64,000 nucleotides of DNA, taken from Lujinxingia vulgaris. Its GTDB lineage: Bacteria > Myxococcota_A > Bradymonadia > Bradymonadales > Bradymonadaceae. Numbering within the stretch: position 1 is the first letter of the stretch; each line of letters starts with the position of its first letter. The stretch is taken from positions 62,001 through 126,000 of the forward strand of contig NZ_VOSM01000004.1 in the NCBI RefSeq assembly GCF_007997015.1, given 5' to 3'. The notes beneath the pieces are model-generated. The model saw only the letters and a program-made list of their open reading frames with translations, was not told the DNA's origin and made no database searches. Shown one piece after another: positions 27,023 to 36,956 of this stretch. A program made the translations under genes and the position numbers.

Positions 27023-28309
27023 ATGGCCCCTCGCCACGCTCCCGCATTCAACGCTCCAGCCATTGCGCTGGCGCTCGCCGCGCTTCCCCTTGCGCTGGCG
27101 GCCTGCCAGCCCCCCAGCCTGGCCTGCCAGTCCGATGACGACTGTTATCTGGGCGAGTCCTGTGTCCTGGAGACCTGCGTACCTCCCTACTCCGACGCGG
27201 ACGCAGGCAGCGACGCCGACGACTCGCCAGAGGTCGGTGAGCCCAACCCGGATGCCCCGAAGCCTGTCGCGCTCTCAACCTCGTCGACTTACAGCTGCGC
27301 GCTGCTCAGCGACGCCACCGTCTGGTGCTGGGGCGACCCGCGCGCGCTGGGACTGGCTCCCGAACGCGACGCCGAGGCCCCTCTCCCCTGGAAGATCGAG
27401 GGGCTTGAAAACGTGGCCGAGGTCCTCGCCAGCTACGAATCGCTCTGTGCGCGACTCCACGACGGCTCGGTTCAATGCCTGGGCAAATCACTGGACCACG
27501 GCCTGGGCGATGGCACCCTGGAAGACAGCGCGCTGCCCGTTGACGTCATCGCCGAAGGCGCCACCCGCCTCCCGGCGAAACTCGCCCACGCCTGCGCGGT
27601 GGTCGGCGAAGATGAGACGCTGCACTGCTGGGGCGACAACACCCACGGGCAGACCGGCTCCCAGGATGACCCTACGCTGATGCCTGCACGCGTCGAGGGC
27701 GTAGGCGGCGTCACGCATATCGCCGCCGGCGACTACCACACCTGCGTGCTGACCCGAGACGGGGAGGTGCGTTGTTTCGGTGATAACGACGCCCTGCAGC
27801 TCGGCGTCGACGGTGCCGCCGGCGGCGCGCAACCGCTGGCGCATCCCTACTTTAGCAGCGAGATCACCGTCCTGGAGCTCGTCGCCGGGGCCACCCACAC
27901 CTGCGTCCTGCTCAGCAATGATGAGCTGCGCTGCTGGGGCGACAACGCCTTCGGCCAGCTCGGACAACCGGAAGACGACATCGCCACGTCGGCTACGCCT
28001 CTCCTCCTTGAGCCCCCGGTCGCCCTGAGCAGCCTGGCCTCGGGCAGCGAGCTCACCTGCGGCATCAGCGCCGAGGGTAAGGTCTTCTGCTTTGGCCCCG
28101 GCAACGGCGCCGAGCCCCATGAGTTCGCGGAAGTCGAAGGTCTGGAAAACGTCACGCAGGTCGCCCCCGCCCTCGATCACAGCTGCGCGCTGACCGAAGA
28201 CCACACCGTCTACTGCTGGGGCCGAAACGACTTCGGTCAGCTCGGCGATGGTTCCACCGACAACGCCGAGCTCCCCGGCACGCCGGTGGTCGCCACCTGG
28301 GCTGGGTGA
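27023..28309 (+). CDS. RCC1-repeat lipoprotein with N-terminal four-Cys module (1)
   Basis: This 428-aa lipoprotein has signal LALAALPLALAAC. Next to the lipid Cys is the module LACQSDDDCYLGESCVLETC, then an acidic linker (DADAGSDADDSPE). The rest is RCC1-type repeats: recurring 'CALLSDATVWCWGD', 'CVLTRDGEVRCFGDN', 'CVLLSNDELRCWGDNAFGQLG'. Each repeat carries Cys pairs suited to disulfides. These repeats build a seven-bladed propeller used for binding. It is expected on the cell surface; the ligand is unknown. Paralogs follow at 30558, 32014 and 33521. Confidence 0.88.
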   Translation: MAPRHAPAFNAPAIALALAALPLALAACQPPSLACQSDDDCYLGESCVLETCVPPYSDADAGSDADDSPEVGEPNPDAPKPVALSTSSTYSCALLSDATVWCWGDPRALGLAPERDAEAPLPWKIEGLENVAEVLASYESLCARLHDGSVQCLGKSLDHGLGDGTLEDSALPVDVIAEGATRLPAKLAHACAVVGEDETLHCWGDNTHGQTGSQDDPTLMPARVEGVGGVTHIAAGDYHTCVLTRDGEVRCFGDNDALQLGVDGAAGGAQPLAHPYFSSEITVLELVAGATHTCVLLSNDELRCWGDNAFGQLGQPEDDIATSATPLLLEPPVALSSLASGSELTCGISAEGKVFCFGPGNGAEPHEFAEVEGLENVTQVAPALDHSCALTEDHTVYCWGRNDFGQLGDGSTDNAELPGTPVVATWAG

Positions 28310-28350
28310 TCGTGATATCCTCCCACCCTTTAGAAATCTATGCCGTGAAT

Positions 28351-28380
28351 CACGAGCCGCCCCCCCGGGCGGCTCGTCAC
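28351..28380 (+). terminator. Rho-independent terminator
   Basis: A strong GC stem (ACGAGCCGCC / GGCGGCTCGT) follows the first RCC1 lipoprotein gene, but the following T-run is short (CACGTTT). It is probably functional, with lower certainty than the others. Confidence 0.6.
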
Positions 28381-28586
28381 GTTTACGCTCCGATACGGTC
28401 GCTTTTTCGCCCCTTTCTGAGCCCGTGCCCCCTTGCCATCGTTGAAAAAAACCGGCCGCTGCCCCGTGCGGACTCCCCACGTGACAGACTACCTAACGTT
28501 CGTTAAAGTGCGTCCCCGCTGACGATTGGAACGGCCGTGCTCTCGCTCAAGGCCGATGGATAACGACAACCTGGGATGGACTTCTG

Positions 28587-30377
28587 ATGCGAATCTTACG
28601 CCGTAGCGCACCTTTGCTGCCCCTTCTTCTTCTCACCGCTGCCTGCTCCGGGGAGCCCAACGACAATCCCCCCGCAGACATCACCACCGACACAGGCCAC
28701 CTCCCCGACGCCGACGACACCTCCGACGCCGGGGACCTCCCCGACGCAGACGACACCCCGGACACAGACAACCTTCCCGACACCGAAGATCCCGATACAC
28801 CGAACGATCCCGACGCTGGCGAAGCGGCCTTGAACATCACGGTCAGCGGCCAGGGTCGTGTGACCAGCGAGCCGGCGCTCATCGACTGCCCCGCGACCTG
28901 TCAGGCGACCCTTGCCCCGTCGACGACCCTTGCGTTGAGCGCTCAACCCGACCCGGGACACACCTTTGAAGGCTGGTCCGGCGACTGCGCGGGAACCCAG
29001 CGCGAGGTCACCCTGATCGTGACCGGCTCAATCAGCTGCACTGCGAGCTTCGCCCCCGAAGACGTCACGCCGCCTGCCGGCGCCTGGTTCGGCCACTACG
29101 GCCAGTTTGGCACCCATGAGTTCAAAGCCTTCGCTCCGACCGATGACGGCGGCGTGGTTGTTGTGGGACGCTCCGACGTCTACGGCTCCGGCGGCGATGA
29201 GGCCATTGCTGCACGCCTGGACGCCCGCGGAGATGTCGTCTGGCAGCAGTCCCTGGGCTCCAGCGGCGACGACGTCTTCCACGACGTGATCGCTACCACC
29301 GACGGTGACTTTCTTGCCGTTGGCACCACCGAAGACGACGACGAGATCGGCGCTGCCTGGGCGGTGCGCTTTGCCCCCGACGGCGCGCTACGCTGGGAGC
29401 GAGCCTACCAGCTCAAAGACGACACCTCCCCCTCCTACGCCAGTGGTTGGACGGTCGGCTACGCTGTCGATCGCCTGCCCGGCGGTGATTACATCATTGC
29501 CGCCCACGCTGGCCTCCTCCAGGACGGCAGTGGCATCTCCACAGGGCTGATCACCATTAATTACGCCGGCGAAGTGGAACGCGTGCGCGCCATCGGCCAC
29601 CGTTACCTCTCTCCCGCCAATGACATCGCCACCAACAGCGCGGGCGACATGGTCGTGGTCGGCGAGGATTATTACAGCTACGCGCCTATCGCAGTTCGTC
29701 TAACAGCAAGCGGCTCGGTGGTCTGGACCCTGGCCGACACCCCCTTCGCCGCCGGCTCTGCCGAGCTGCATGGCGCCGTCCTGGGCAACGACGGCTCTAC
29801 CTACCTGGCTGGCGTCCTGGAGCCCAGCCGGCACTCCAGCGCAACCGACGCCTGGGTCCTCAAGGTGGGCGCTGACGGCACCATCCTCTGGCAGAGAACC
29901 TTTGACGCCTCTACCATGGACGAGGGCTACGCCGTCTCGCTGCTCGACAACGGCGACGTGCTCTTCAGCGGCATCACCGGCTTTGTGGACACCAGCGAGG
30001 TCGTCAGCTGGGCGCTTCCGCTCAACCCCAACAACGGCATGCCGCGCTCCGAACATACCTTCCGCATTCCCGATGGCGGCGCCGTACTCTTTAACCGTGT
30101 CGAAGCCGTCAGCGGCGGGGGTATCTTCGGCGTCGGCCAGGTCCGAAACCCCTCGGCTCATAACAACTTACGCGGCGGCGTGCTCATGGCCCCCTCGATC
30201 AGCGAGCTCGACACCTGCGGCGGAGAACCCGCCATCGGCCTGAACATGGGATCCAGCCAGCATGACGACTCGCTTACCACCGGCTCCACCAACGTCCCGG
30301 ATCACATCACCCTCAACATCAGCTCCTCCATCGACACGACCATCGACCTTGGCGCCGGCGCCTACTGCGGCGGCTGA
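28587..30377 (+). CDS. Beta-propeller lipoprotein with bacterial (InlB-like) repeat domain
   Basis: This 596-aa lipoprotein has signal LLPLLLLTAAC (Cys ~20) and a long Asp/Thr-rich linker (residues ~30-85, repeats of LPDADDT). A domain at ~88-160 matches the divergent bacterial repeat with GHTFEGWSGDCAGT. The rest is repeats with GDVVWQQSLG and GDFLAVGTT, like delta-60/SBBP-type propeller repeats. It lacks the four-Cys module seen in its neighbours. It is expected on the cell surface; function unknown. Confidence 0.8.
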   Translation: MRILRRSAPLLPLLLLTAACSGEPNDNPPADITTDTGHLPDADDTSDAGDLPDADDTPDTDNLPDTEDPDTPNDPDAGEAALNITVSGQGRVTSEPALIDCPATCQATLAPSTTLALSAQPDPGHTFEGWSGDCAGTQREVTLIVTGSISCTASFAPEDVTPPAGAWFGHYGQFGTHEFKAFAPTDDGGVVVVGRSDVYGSGGDEAIAARLDARGDVVWQQSLGSSGDDVFHDVIATTDGDFLAVGTTEDDDEIGAAWAVRFAPDGALRWERAYQLKDDTSPSYASGWTVGYAVDRLPGGDYIIAAHAGLLQDGSGISTGLITINYAGEVERVRAIGHRYLSPANDIATNSAGDMVVVGEDYYSYAPIAVRLTASGSVVWTLADTPFAAGSAELHGAVLGNDGSTYLAGVLEPSRHSSATDAWVLKVGADGTILWQRTFDASTMDEGYAVSLLDNGDVLFSGITGFVDTSEVVSWALPLNPNNGMPRSEHTFRIPDGGAVLFNRVEAVSGGGIFGVGQVRNPSAHNNLRGGVLMAPSISELDTCGGEPAIGLNMGSSQHDDSLTTGSTNVPDHITLNISSSIDTTIDLGAGAYCGG

Positions 30378-30411
30378 TCCACCGCCCCGCGCATTCGGCA
30401 CGTGCCGACAG

Positions 30412-30445
30412 CTTCGGGCCGCCCCCCCGGGCGGCCCGAAGCGTT
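30412..30445 (+). terminator. Rho-independent terminator
   Basis: The stem CTTCGGGCCGCC / GGGCGGCCCGAAG is followed by CGTTT. It lies 35 bp after the stop of the preceding lipoprotein gene. Confidence 0.7.
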
Positions 30446-30557
30446 TCGACTTCGAGACACCTCCTCCCCACAATTACCTCCTCTCGACGATAGCCATCCG
30501 CCCCCACCCTCCCCATAATGGCCTCGACGCTTTCCCCAATCATGTCCGAGGCTTTTT

Positions 30558-31931
30558 GTGAAACGCATCTGTACCCTCCTGCTTCTCTTCCTCGCCACTC
30601 CCGGCTGCGACACCAACGGCCAGGCCTGTGAGTCCAATGTCGACTGTTACGTCGGCGAGCAATGCGTGTTGCAGACCTGCCTGCCTCAGGATGAAGGCGA
30701 CGCTGGTTCGCCGGCCGAAGACGCCGGCGATGTTGGTGATACCGACGATGTCGGCGACGCTGACGATCCCCGGGACACCTCCGACACCGAGCCTCCCGAA
30801 GACACGGGCGACACTGCCGATAGGGATGCCGACGCCGACGATCAGCCCCCCTACCCCGTCGAAGTCTCCGCGGGCCTGGAGCACACCTGCGCCCTGCTCA
30901 GCGACGCCACCGTATGGTGCTGGGGCAGCAACAGCGGGCTCGCGCTGGGGCAGCCCCAGGGCACGCTTCGCGCGCTCACCCCCATTAAGATCGACGGACT
31001 CGATGGCGCGGTGCAGGTGGTCGCCGGCATCGGCCAGACCTGCGCGCGTTTTGAAGATGGCTCGACCAAATGCCTGGGCGACAGCTTAGGCGGAGGCCTG
31101 GGCGACGGTACGCTCCAGGGGAGCCAGCACCCGGTTGATGTGCTCATCGAAGACGTGCACCAGCTGGGCGACGCCTCCCTGCATCACTGCGCCATTGCCG
31201 GCCCCGATCGCACACTCTACTGCTGGGGCAACAACGACTCCGGGCAGACCGGCGCCGACGATGACCCCACGCTCACCCCCTGGCCGGTAGCCGACATGAA
31301 CGGCATCCAGCGTGTGGCCCCGGGTGAGGAGCATACCTGCGCGCTCGACAGCTCGGATGCGGTGTATTGCCTGGGCGCCAACGACTCCAACCAGCGCGGC
31401 GTCAACCCCGAGGGCCCAATCACCGAGGCTCCCAACATCGTGGAGGGCTTTGTTCCGGGTAACCCGGTGGTGGAGCTGGTCGCCGGCGGGCGGCACACCT
31501 GCGCGCGGGAAGCCGACGCCACGGTGCGCTGCTGGGGCGACAATGGGAGCGGGCAGCTCGGCCTGCCCGCCGACGACCCCATCGCCGCCTCCCTGCCTGT
31601 GACCCTCGAAACCAGCGTCACACTCAGCGGCCTTGCCGCCGGCGGTGACACCACCTGCGGCATCTCCAGCGAGGGGCACGTGTACTGCTGGGGCGCCAAT
31701 GAACTCGGCAACCTCGGCGTGGGCACCACTTCTGCGTACACCGGGCCCCAGCGCGTCCTCGACCTCAACGACGCCACCTCACTCTCGGTCGGCCCCGGCC
31801 ATAGCTGCGCCCTCACCGAGAGCGATGACATCTTCTGCTGGGGCTCTAACAACTCCGGACAGCTCGGCGTCGACAGCCGCGCCAGCGCCCTGGCACCGAG
31901 CCTGCCGGTGGTCGCCACCTGGCGCGAATAA
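30558..31931 (+). CDS. RCC1-repeat lipoprotein with four-Cys module (2)
   Basis: This 457-aa lipoprotein starts with GTG (MKRICTLLLLFLATPGC, lipid Cys ~17). It has the module QACESNVDCYVGEQCVLQTC, an acidic linker rich in GDAGD and DTDD, and then an RCC1 propeller (CALLSDATVWCWGSN, CWGDNGSGQLGLP, CGISSEGHVYCWGANELGNLG). The DNA coding for the signal-proximal module and linker is almost identical to that of the next gene (about eight differences in 258 bp), while the propeller parts differ clearly. Confidence 0.88.
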   Translation: MKRICTLLLLFLATPGCDTNGQACESNVDCYVGEQCVLQTCLPQDEGDAGSPAEDAGDVGDTDDVGDADDPRDTSDTEPPEDTGDTADRDADADDQPPYPVEVSAGLEHTCALLSDATVWCWGSNSGLALGQPQGTLRALTPIKIDGLDGAVQVVAGIGQTCARFEDGSTKCLGDSLGGGLGDGTLQGSQHPVDVLIEDVHQLGDASLHHCAIAGPDRTLYCWGNNDSGQTGADDDPTLTPWPVADMNGIQRVAPGEEHTCALDSSDAVYCLGANDSNQRGVNPEGPITEAPNIVEGFVPGNPVVELVAGGRHTCAREADATVRCWGDNGSGQLGLPADDPIAASLPVTLETSVTLSGLAAGGDTTCGISSEGHVYCWGANELGNLGVGTTSAYTGPQRVLDLNDATSLSVGPGHSCALTESDDIFCWGSNNSGQLGVDSRASALAPSLPVVATWRE

Positions 31932-32013
31932 CGGGCTTTAACCCTCCTGCCAACTTCTCTAAGGTGCCGGGCCGACCGCTCCCCTGACACTCAGGCTTCC
32001 TCCAGGAATCGTC

Positions 32014-33414
32014 ATGAACACCACCGCCGGGCGCTCGCCAGGGCTCCCGCTCGCTACCCTTCTCACCGTGGTTTTAGGCCTGGGCCTGATGGCCTGCGAC
32101 ACCAACGGCCAGGCCTGTGAGTCCAATGTCGACTGTTACGTTGGCGAGCAATGCGTGTTGCAGACCTGCCTGCCTCAGGATGAAGGCGACGCCGACTCGC
32201 CGGCCGAAGACGCCGGCGATGTTGGTGATACCGACGATGTCGGCGACGCTGACGCTCCCCGCGACACCTCCGACACCGAGCCTCCCGAAGACACGGGCGA
32301 CACTGCCGATGGGGATGCCGACGCCGACGATCAGCCCCCCCACCCCGTCGAAATCTCCGTTGGCGAAGATCACTCCTGCGCTCGCCTCAGCGACCACACC
32401 GTGTGGTGTTGGGGCTCCAACCTGGGCCTGGCCCTGGGCCGGCCCTCAAGCGTGCAATCCTCCGATGTTCCCCTGAAAGTCGAAGGGCTCAGCGGCGCGT
32501 TGCAGGTGGTGGTGGGCTACCGCTACACCTGCGCGCGTTTTGAAGGCGGCAGCGTGCGCTGCGTGGGCGACGACGTCGCCGTGGCCGTCGATGAGGGCAC
32601 GCGCACCGACAGCGCCGAGCCCGCCACCGTCACTCTTGAAGACGTGCACGCCCTGAGCAACGCCACCTACCACAGCTGCGCCATCGCCGGCGCCGAACGC
32701 ACCCTGCACTGCTGGGGCCGTAACGATCAGGGCCAGACCGGCGCGAGCGCAGATCCCACGCTCCTCCCCTACGAAGTTGGCGCCCTGAGCGACCTGCAAG
32801 TCGCCGCCGCCGGCGAAGCCCACACCTGCGTACTGAGCGACCAGGGCGATGTCCGCTGCATCGGCGGCAACAACGCCGCCCAACGCGGCTACGACGGCGG
32901 CGCTTCGACAACTCCTAACACCGTCGCAGGTCTCGACACCGACGCCAGCGTGGTCGAGCTCGTCTCCGGCAGCTACCACAGCTGCGCGCGCCTCGATAAC
33001 GGCAGGGTGCGCTGCTGGGGCAACAACGCCTTCGGCCAGCTCGGGCGCGAACCCAACTCCCCTTACACCTCCGCCCAACCTCTGGAAGTAGACTTCCCCA
33101 CCGAGCTCAGCGGGCTGGCCGCCGGCGGCGACAACACCTGCGGCATCACCCCCGAAGGCGACGCCTACTGCTGGGGCTATAACGGCACGGGCGAGCTGGG
33201 CGACGGCACCGATGAGGAACGCAACGGCCCGGTAAAAGTCATCAACCTCAACAACGTCACCGCCCTGGCCCTCAGCCCGGTGCACAGCTGCGCGCTCACC
33301 GCCGACCACCAGATCTTCTGCTGGGGCGCCAACTTCACCGGCACCCTGGGCACCGGAGACACCTTCAGCACACTCGCCCCCGACGAGCCCGTGGTGGCCA
33401 CCTGGGAAGACTGA
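32014..33414 (+). CDS. RCC1-repeat lipoprotein with four-Cys module (3)
   Basis: This 466-aa lipoprotein has signal LATLLTVVLGLGLMAC. It carries the same four-Cys module and acidic linker as the previous gene, but a different RCC1 propeller (CARLSDHTVWCWGSN, CWGRNDQGQTGAS, CGITPEGDAYCWGYNGTGELG). It lies 82 bp downstream in the same direction with no terminator seen between them, so the two may be cotranscribed. Confidence 0.88.
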   Translation: MNTTAGRSPGLPLATLLTVVLGLGLMACDTNGQACESNVDCYVGEQCVLQTCLPQDEGDADSPAEDAGDVGDTDDVGDADAPRDTSDTEPPEDTGDTADGDADADDQPPHPVEISVGEDHSCARLSDHTVWCWGSNLGLALGRPSSVQSSDVPLKVEGLSGALQVVVGYRYTCARFEGGSVRCVGDDVAVAVDEGTRTDSAEPATVTLEDVHALSNATYHSCAIAGAERTLHCWGRNDQGQTGASADPTLLPYEVGALSDLQVAAAGEAHTCVLSDQGDVRCIGGNNAAQRGYDGGASTTPNTVAGLDTDASVVELVSGSYHSCARLDNGRVRCWGNNAFGQLGREPNSPYTSAQPLEVDFPTELSGLAAGGDNTCGITPEGDAYCWGYNGTGELGDGTDEERNGPVKVINLNNVTALALSPVHSCALTADHQIFCWGANFTGTLGTGDTFSTLAPDEPVVATWED

Positions 33415-33520
33415 TCCGCCCCCGAATTTGCAGCCCCCGACGATGCTCCAAACCTGACACGCATCACTTTATCCTTTGTCCCCACCGCTAAGTTTGATGT
33501 TAAGTCTCACTGGAGTCCTC

Positions 33521-34864
33521 ATGTTGTCTGTCCCTCACTATCTCCTCACCCGCTGGTTTTCGCTCCCTGCGCTCGGCGCACTCACACTGCTCCTGGGCGC
33601 CTGTGACGCCAACAGCCAGGCATGCGAGTCCTCCGTCGACTGCTACGTCGGCGAGAGCTGCGTGCTGGGCACCTGCGTCCTCGACGAAGAACCCGATCTG
33701 GACGCCGGCCCCGACACCCCGGATGAAGATGCCGACGACACAGACACTCCCGACGAAGACGCCGGTGACACTGACCAGAGCGACGCAGACACCGACACTG
33801 AGACGGACACGGACACCGACGTCATCGATGAACCGCCCCACCCCATCGCCATCTCCGCGGCGATGAACTTCAGCTGCACGATTTTGAGCGACCGCACTGT
33901 CTGGTGCTGGGGCGACAACAGCGCAGGCTTTATCACCGGCGCCGATGACGAGGCCCTCACCCCCCGCAAGATCGACGGCTTCGACGGCGCGGTGGAAATT
34001 GCCACCGCCAACGCACGCATCTGCGTGCGCACCGAGGAGGGCGCCGTCCTCTGCCGCGGTGACGGTGCGCTGGGCTCCGGAGCCGCCCTGGTGACGAAGA
34101 TCGACGAAGGTGCCACACAGTTAAACGCGGGCGGCTACCATATGTGCGCCACCGTGGGAGCCGACGCCGCGCTTTACTGCTGGGGCGACAACGGCTTCGA
34201 GCAAATCGGCGGAAACAACGACGACCCCACCATTGTCCCCGCTCCGATTGCCGGGGCCAGCAATATCAACCTCTTCGCCGGCGGTGACTTCCACACCTGC
34301 ATGGCAACGACCTCCGACGAGGTCCGCTGCCTTGGCCACAACATCGATCTCCAGCTCGGCGTCGAAGGTGGCCAGAGCGGCGAACTCATCACTCACCCCT
34401 TCTTCTCCGCCTCAACCAACCCCGTCTTCGAACTCGTCGCCGGCGGCAGCCACAACTGCGTGCTCAGCGAAAGCGCCGAGGTCTGGTGCTGGGGCGACAA
34501 CTCCTTCGGCCAACTCGCCACCGAGCTGACATCCCTCGAAACATCCGCCCAACCCGTGATGATTGACCTCTCCGACGCACTCAGCGATCTGGCCGCCGGA
34601 TTCGAGCGCACCTGCGGCATCGGCACCGGCGGAAAGGTCTTCTGCTGGGGTCGCGACGAGTACGACCAGCTCCAACACGTCCACGAGATCCCCGATCTTG
34701 AGGGCGTCGACGAGCTGGCCATCGGCCAGCGCCACACCTGCGCGCTCACGCGTGACCACGCCATCTTCTGCTGGGGCAAAAACCATCTGGGCCAGCTCGG
34801 CAACGGCTCCCTCACCGACCTCGAAGTCCCGCTGGACCCGGTTGAGGCCCCCTGGGCGCAGTGA
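33521..34864 (+). CDS. RCC1-repeat lipoprotein with four-Cys module (4)
   Basis: This 447-aa lipoprotein starts at the ATG at 33521, preceded by GGAG; earlier in-frame starts (33476, 33497) lack this and would put the signal too far in. Signal: SLPALGALTLLLGAC. The module is QACESSVDCYVGESCVLGTC, followed by Asp/Thr-rich linker with TDTETDTDTD. The RCC1 propeller includes CTILSDRTVWCWGDN and CALTRDHAIFCWGKNHLGQLG. It is a cell-surface paralog of the two preceding proteins. Confidence 0.87.
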   Translation: MLSVPHYLLTRWFSLPALGALTLLLGACDANSQACESSVDCYVGESCVLGTCVLDEEPDLDAGPDTPDEDADDTDTPDEDAGDTDQSDADTDTETDTDTDVIDEPPHPIAISAAMNFSCTILSDRTVWCWGDNSAGFITGADDEALTPRKIDGFDGAVEIATANARICVRTEEGAVLCRGDGALGSGAALVTKIDEGATQLNAGGYHMCATVGADAALYCWGDNGFEQIGGNNDDPTIVPAPIAGASNINLFAGGDFHTCMATTSDEVRCLGHNIDLQLGVEGGQSGELITHPFFSASTNPVFELVAGGSHNCVLSESAEVWCWGDNSFGQLATELTSLETSAQPVMIDLSDALSDLAAGFERTCGIGTGGKVFCWGRDEYDQLQHVHEIPDLEGVDELAIGQRHTCALTRDHAIFCWGKNHLGQLGNGSLTDLEVPLDPVEAPWAQ

Positions 34865-35056
34865 GACCAGGCGCACAACACAGCCTCGCCACACCGGGGT
34901 TGACTCAGCAGTCAGGTTTTGAATACCAACCTGCCCCCCACGTCTTGTGGCACCTGCGCGCACCTCGTTTTTGTGGTGTCGCAACGCTGAGCCCCCGCGC
35001 TGCCCCTGGCTGTGCGAGGCCCCTTATAAAATGACCGAATAGTGTTCGAGGCACCC

Positions 35057-36600
35057 ATGAACCGCACCTTCTCCCTGCTCCTTGTCGCCCTGCTCGGCGC
35101 CTCCCTGGCTGCCGGCTGCTCCGACGATCCCGGCACCGACCCCACCCCCGACACCGGCGACCTCACCGATGTGGGCCCGACGCCGCAGACGACACCGACG
35201 CCGCAGACGACACCGACGCCGAAGACGACGCGGATGTCGAAGATGACGCCGATGTTAACGAAGAGCCCGAAAATCTGGCGATCCTCCGCTCCTACGGCGG
35301 CTCCGCCACAGATAAGTTTCTCGCTGCGGTGGAGGCTCCCGACGACTCGGTGATTCTCGCTGGAAGAACCGTTGCGCTCGGCGCTGGGGCCAGTGAAGCC
35401 ACGCTGGCCCGTATCGACGCCAACGGTGAGATGCTCTGGCAAAAGGCGCTGGGCTCGGCACGCGTGGACGAACTCACCCACCTCATCCCCACCGATGACG
35501 GCGAGTTCCTTGCCGCTGGTGCCACCCAGATCGACGGCGACCTTGCCCCCTGGCTGGTGCGTTTTGACGCCGATGGCAACGTCCTCTGGCAGGCCTCCTA
35601 CGACCTGGAAAACGCAGATGAAGATAACTTCCAGGACGTGCACGCCGGCGGCCTCACCCTCACCAGCGATGGCAACATCGCTATGACCCTGGCCACCGCT
35701 CGCTCCCCACAGGGCGATTCCAGCACCACGTGGTCGGCGCTCGCGCTTCTGGTCGTATCGCCCGACGGGGATGTAGTCCGCGCGCTGCAATATGACATCT
35801 CGGCAAATCTCGGCGAGGACATCGTGGGCGACGAAGAGCTGACGCTCATTGCCACGGATATCTACGTGCCCTTATTCGGCGATGGCCCCAACGAAGACCG
35901 TCCCAGCGTTATGCACCTCAACGCGCAGGGACAGCCCCTGTGGATCCTCCCCCATATCGGCAGTAATGCCGAGGCCATCCTTAACCAAGCCCACCAGGAT
36001 GAAGAGGGAAGCATCTACGTCGCCGGGTGGTATTTCGACCAGGAGACCGACGGCATCGACCCCTGGGCCATCAAGTTTGACCCGGCCGGAACCATCATCT
36101 GGCAGCGCCGCTTTGCCGCGCCGCACGCCGAGCAGTTCGAAGCCATCGAAATTGCTCCCAACGGCGACCTCTTACTTATCACCAACGCCTTCGAACAACT
36201 CGAAGACGACGCCTACACCAACTCTAGCCACATCCTGCGCCTCAACCCAACCTCCGGCCAACTTCTCGACACACAGAGTTTCTCACGTGGCGAGAACAAC
36301 GATCTGACCTTCTATGGCGGATTGATTCTGGACAACACCCTCACCCTCCTCGGTGAGACCGCTTTAGCCGGCGCAAACTTAGAAGCCAGCCTGCTGCGCG
36401 CCGAGGATCTCAACGACTTTAAAACCTGCGTGCGCACCGACGCTGCAGTGTTCACCCCAACCAACACGTCCGTGGAAAACCCCGTCATCTTCGATACACC
36501 CGAAGATTTCGTCACCCCCCTCACCGCCACCCGCGTCGCGCTCGATGACTACCAGGAGGTTGCCACCGGAACCGCCTCCGAGGCCATCTGCCCCCTTTAA
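35057..36600 (+). pseudogene. Propeller-type lipoprotein gene with a frameshift in the linker
   Basis: The N-terminal part (signal LLVALLGASLAAGC, then SDDPGTDPTPDT) is in one frame, while the propeller body (ILRSYGGSATDKFLAAVEAP, GEMLWQKALGS, GNVLWQASYD onward to 36600) is in the next frame. The frames join cleanly near 35174-35179 (GTGGGCCCGAC): adding one base to the CCC run would restore DAADDTDAADDTDAEDD, a linker like those of its neighbours. So the gene is one base short, by mutation, phase variation or sequencing error. It has no four-Cys module. The body from the GTG at 35329 would lack a signal peptide. Confidence 0.8.
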
Positions 36601-36629
36601 CGGTGCAACACCACGCTAAGCGCTGATCG

Positions 36630-36662
36630 AAAAAGGCCGCCCCACTCCGGGCGGCCTTTTTC
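36630..36662 (+). terminator. Rho-independent terminator
   Basis: The stem AAAAAGGCCGCCC / GGGCGGCCTTTTT with loop CACTCC lies 30 bp after the frameshifted gene. The same stem and loop occur after the next gene at 38579. Confidence 0.92.
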
Positions 36663-36956
36663 AATGATTCACATCACGCTTAGCTTCGCTGACCTGCGCT
36701 TCCTCGACTTCCGAGCTTCGCTCGTCCTTCTCAGCTCCGCTTGGTACTTCGCCCGACCTTCGCAGCTCCGCTTCGCGCTTCGCTCAACCTCCTCAGCCTG
36801 ACTCCGCAATACCCACACCCTCACGCACATCCGCCCCCTCCGTGAACGCACGAATTGACGCCCCCTCCCCCCTCTTCTAACCTCGCCAGACAACCTCAAC
36901 CAACTCATATACCTGGCGCGCTCCAACCTCTTGCGCCGTCTCAATTAGGATGTTTC
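36663..36956. other. Intergenic stretch with AGCTTCGCT/AGCTCCGCTT words
   Basis: Between the terminator and the next gene, the first 130 bp are built from short words such as GCTTCGCTGACCTGCGCTTC, AGCTTCGCTCGTCCTTCTC and GCTTCGCTCAACCTCCTC. Similar words occur after the next terminator at 38625-38665. There is no gene here. Confidence 0.55.

Noticed and set aside
35329-36600. Stand-alone cytoplasmic propeller protein from the GTG at 35329
   Set aside because: The upstream frame supplies a matching signal peptide and linker, so a frameshifted lipoprotein gene explains the data better.
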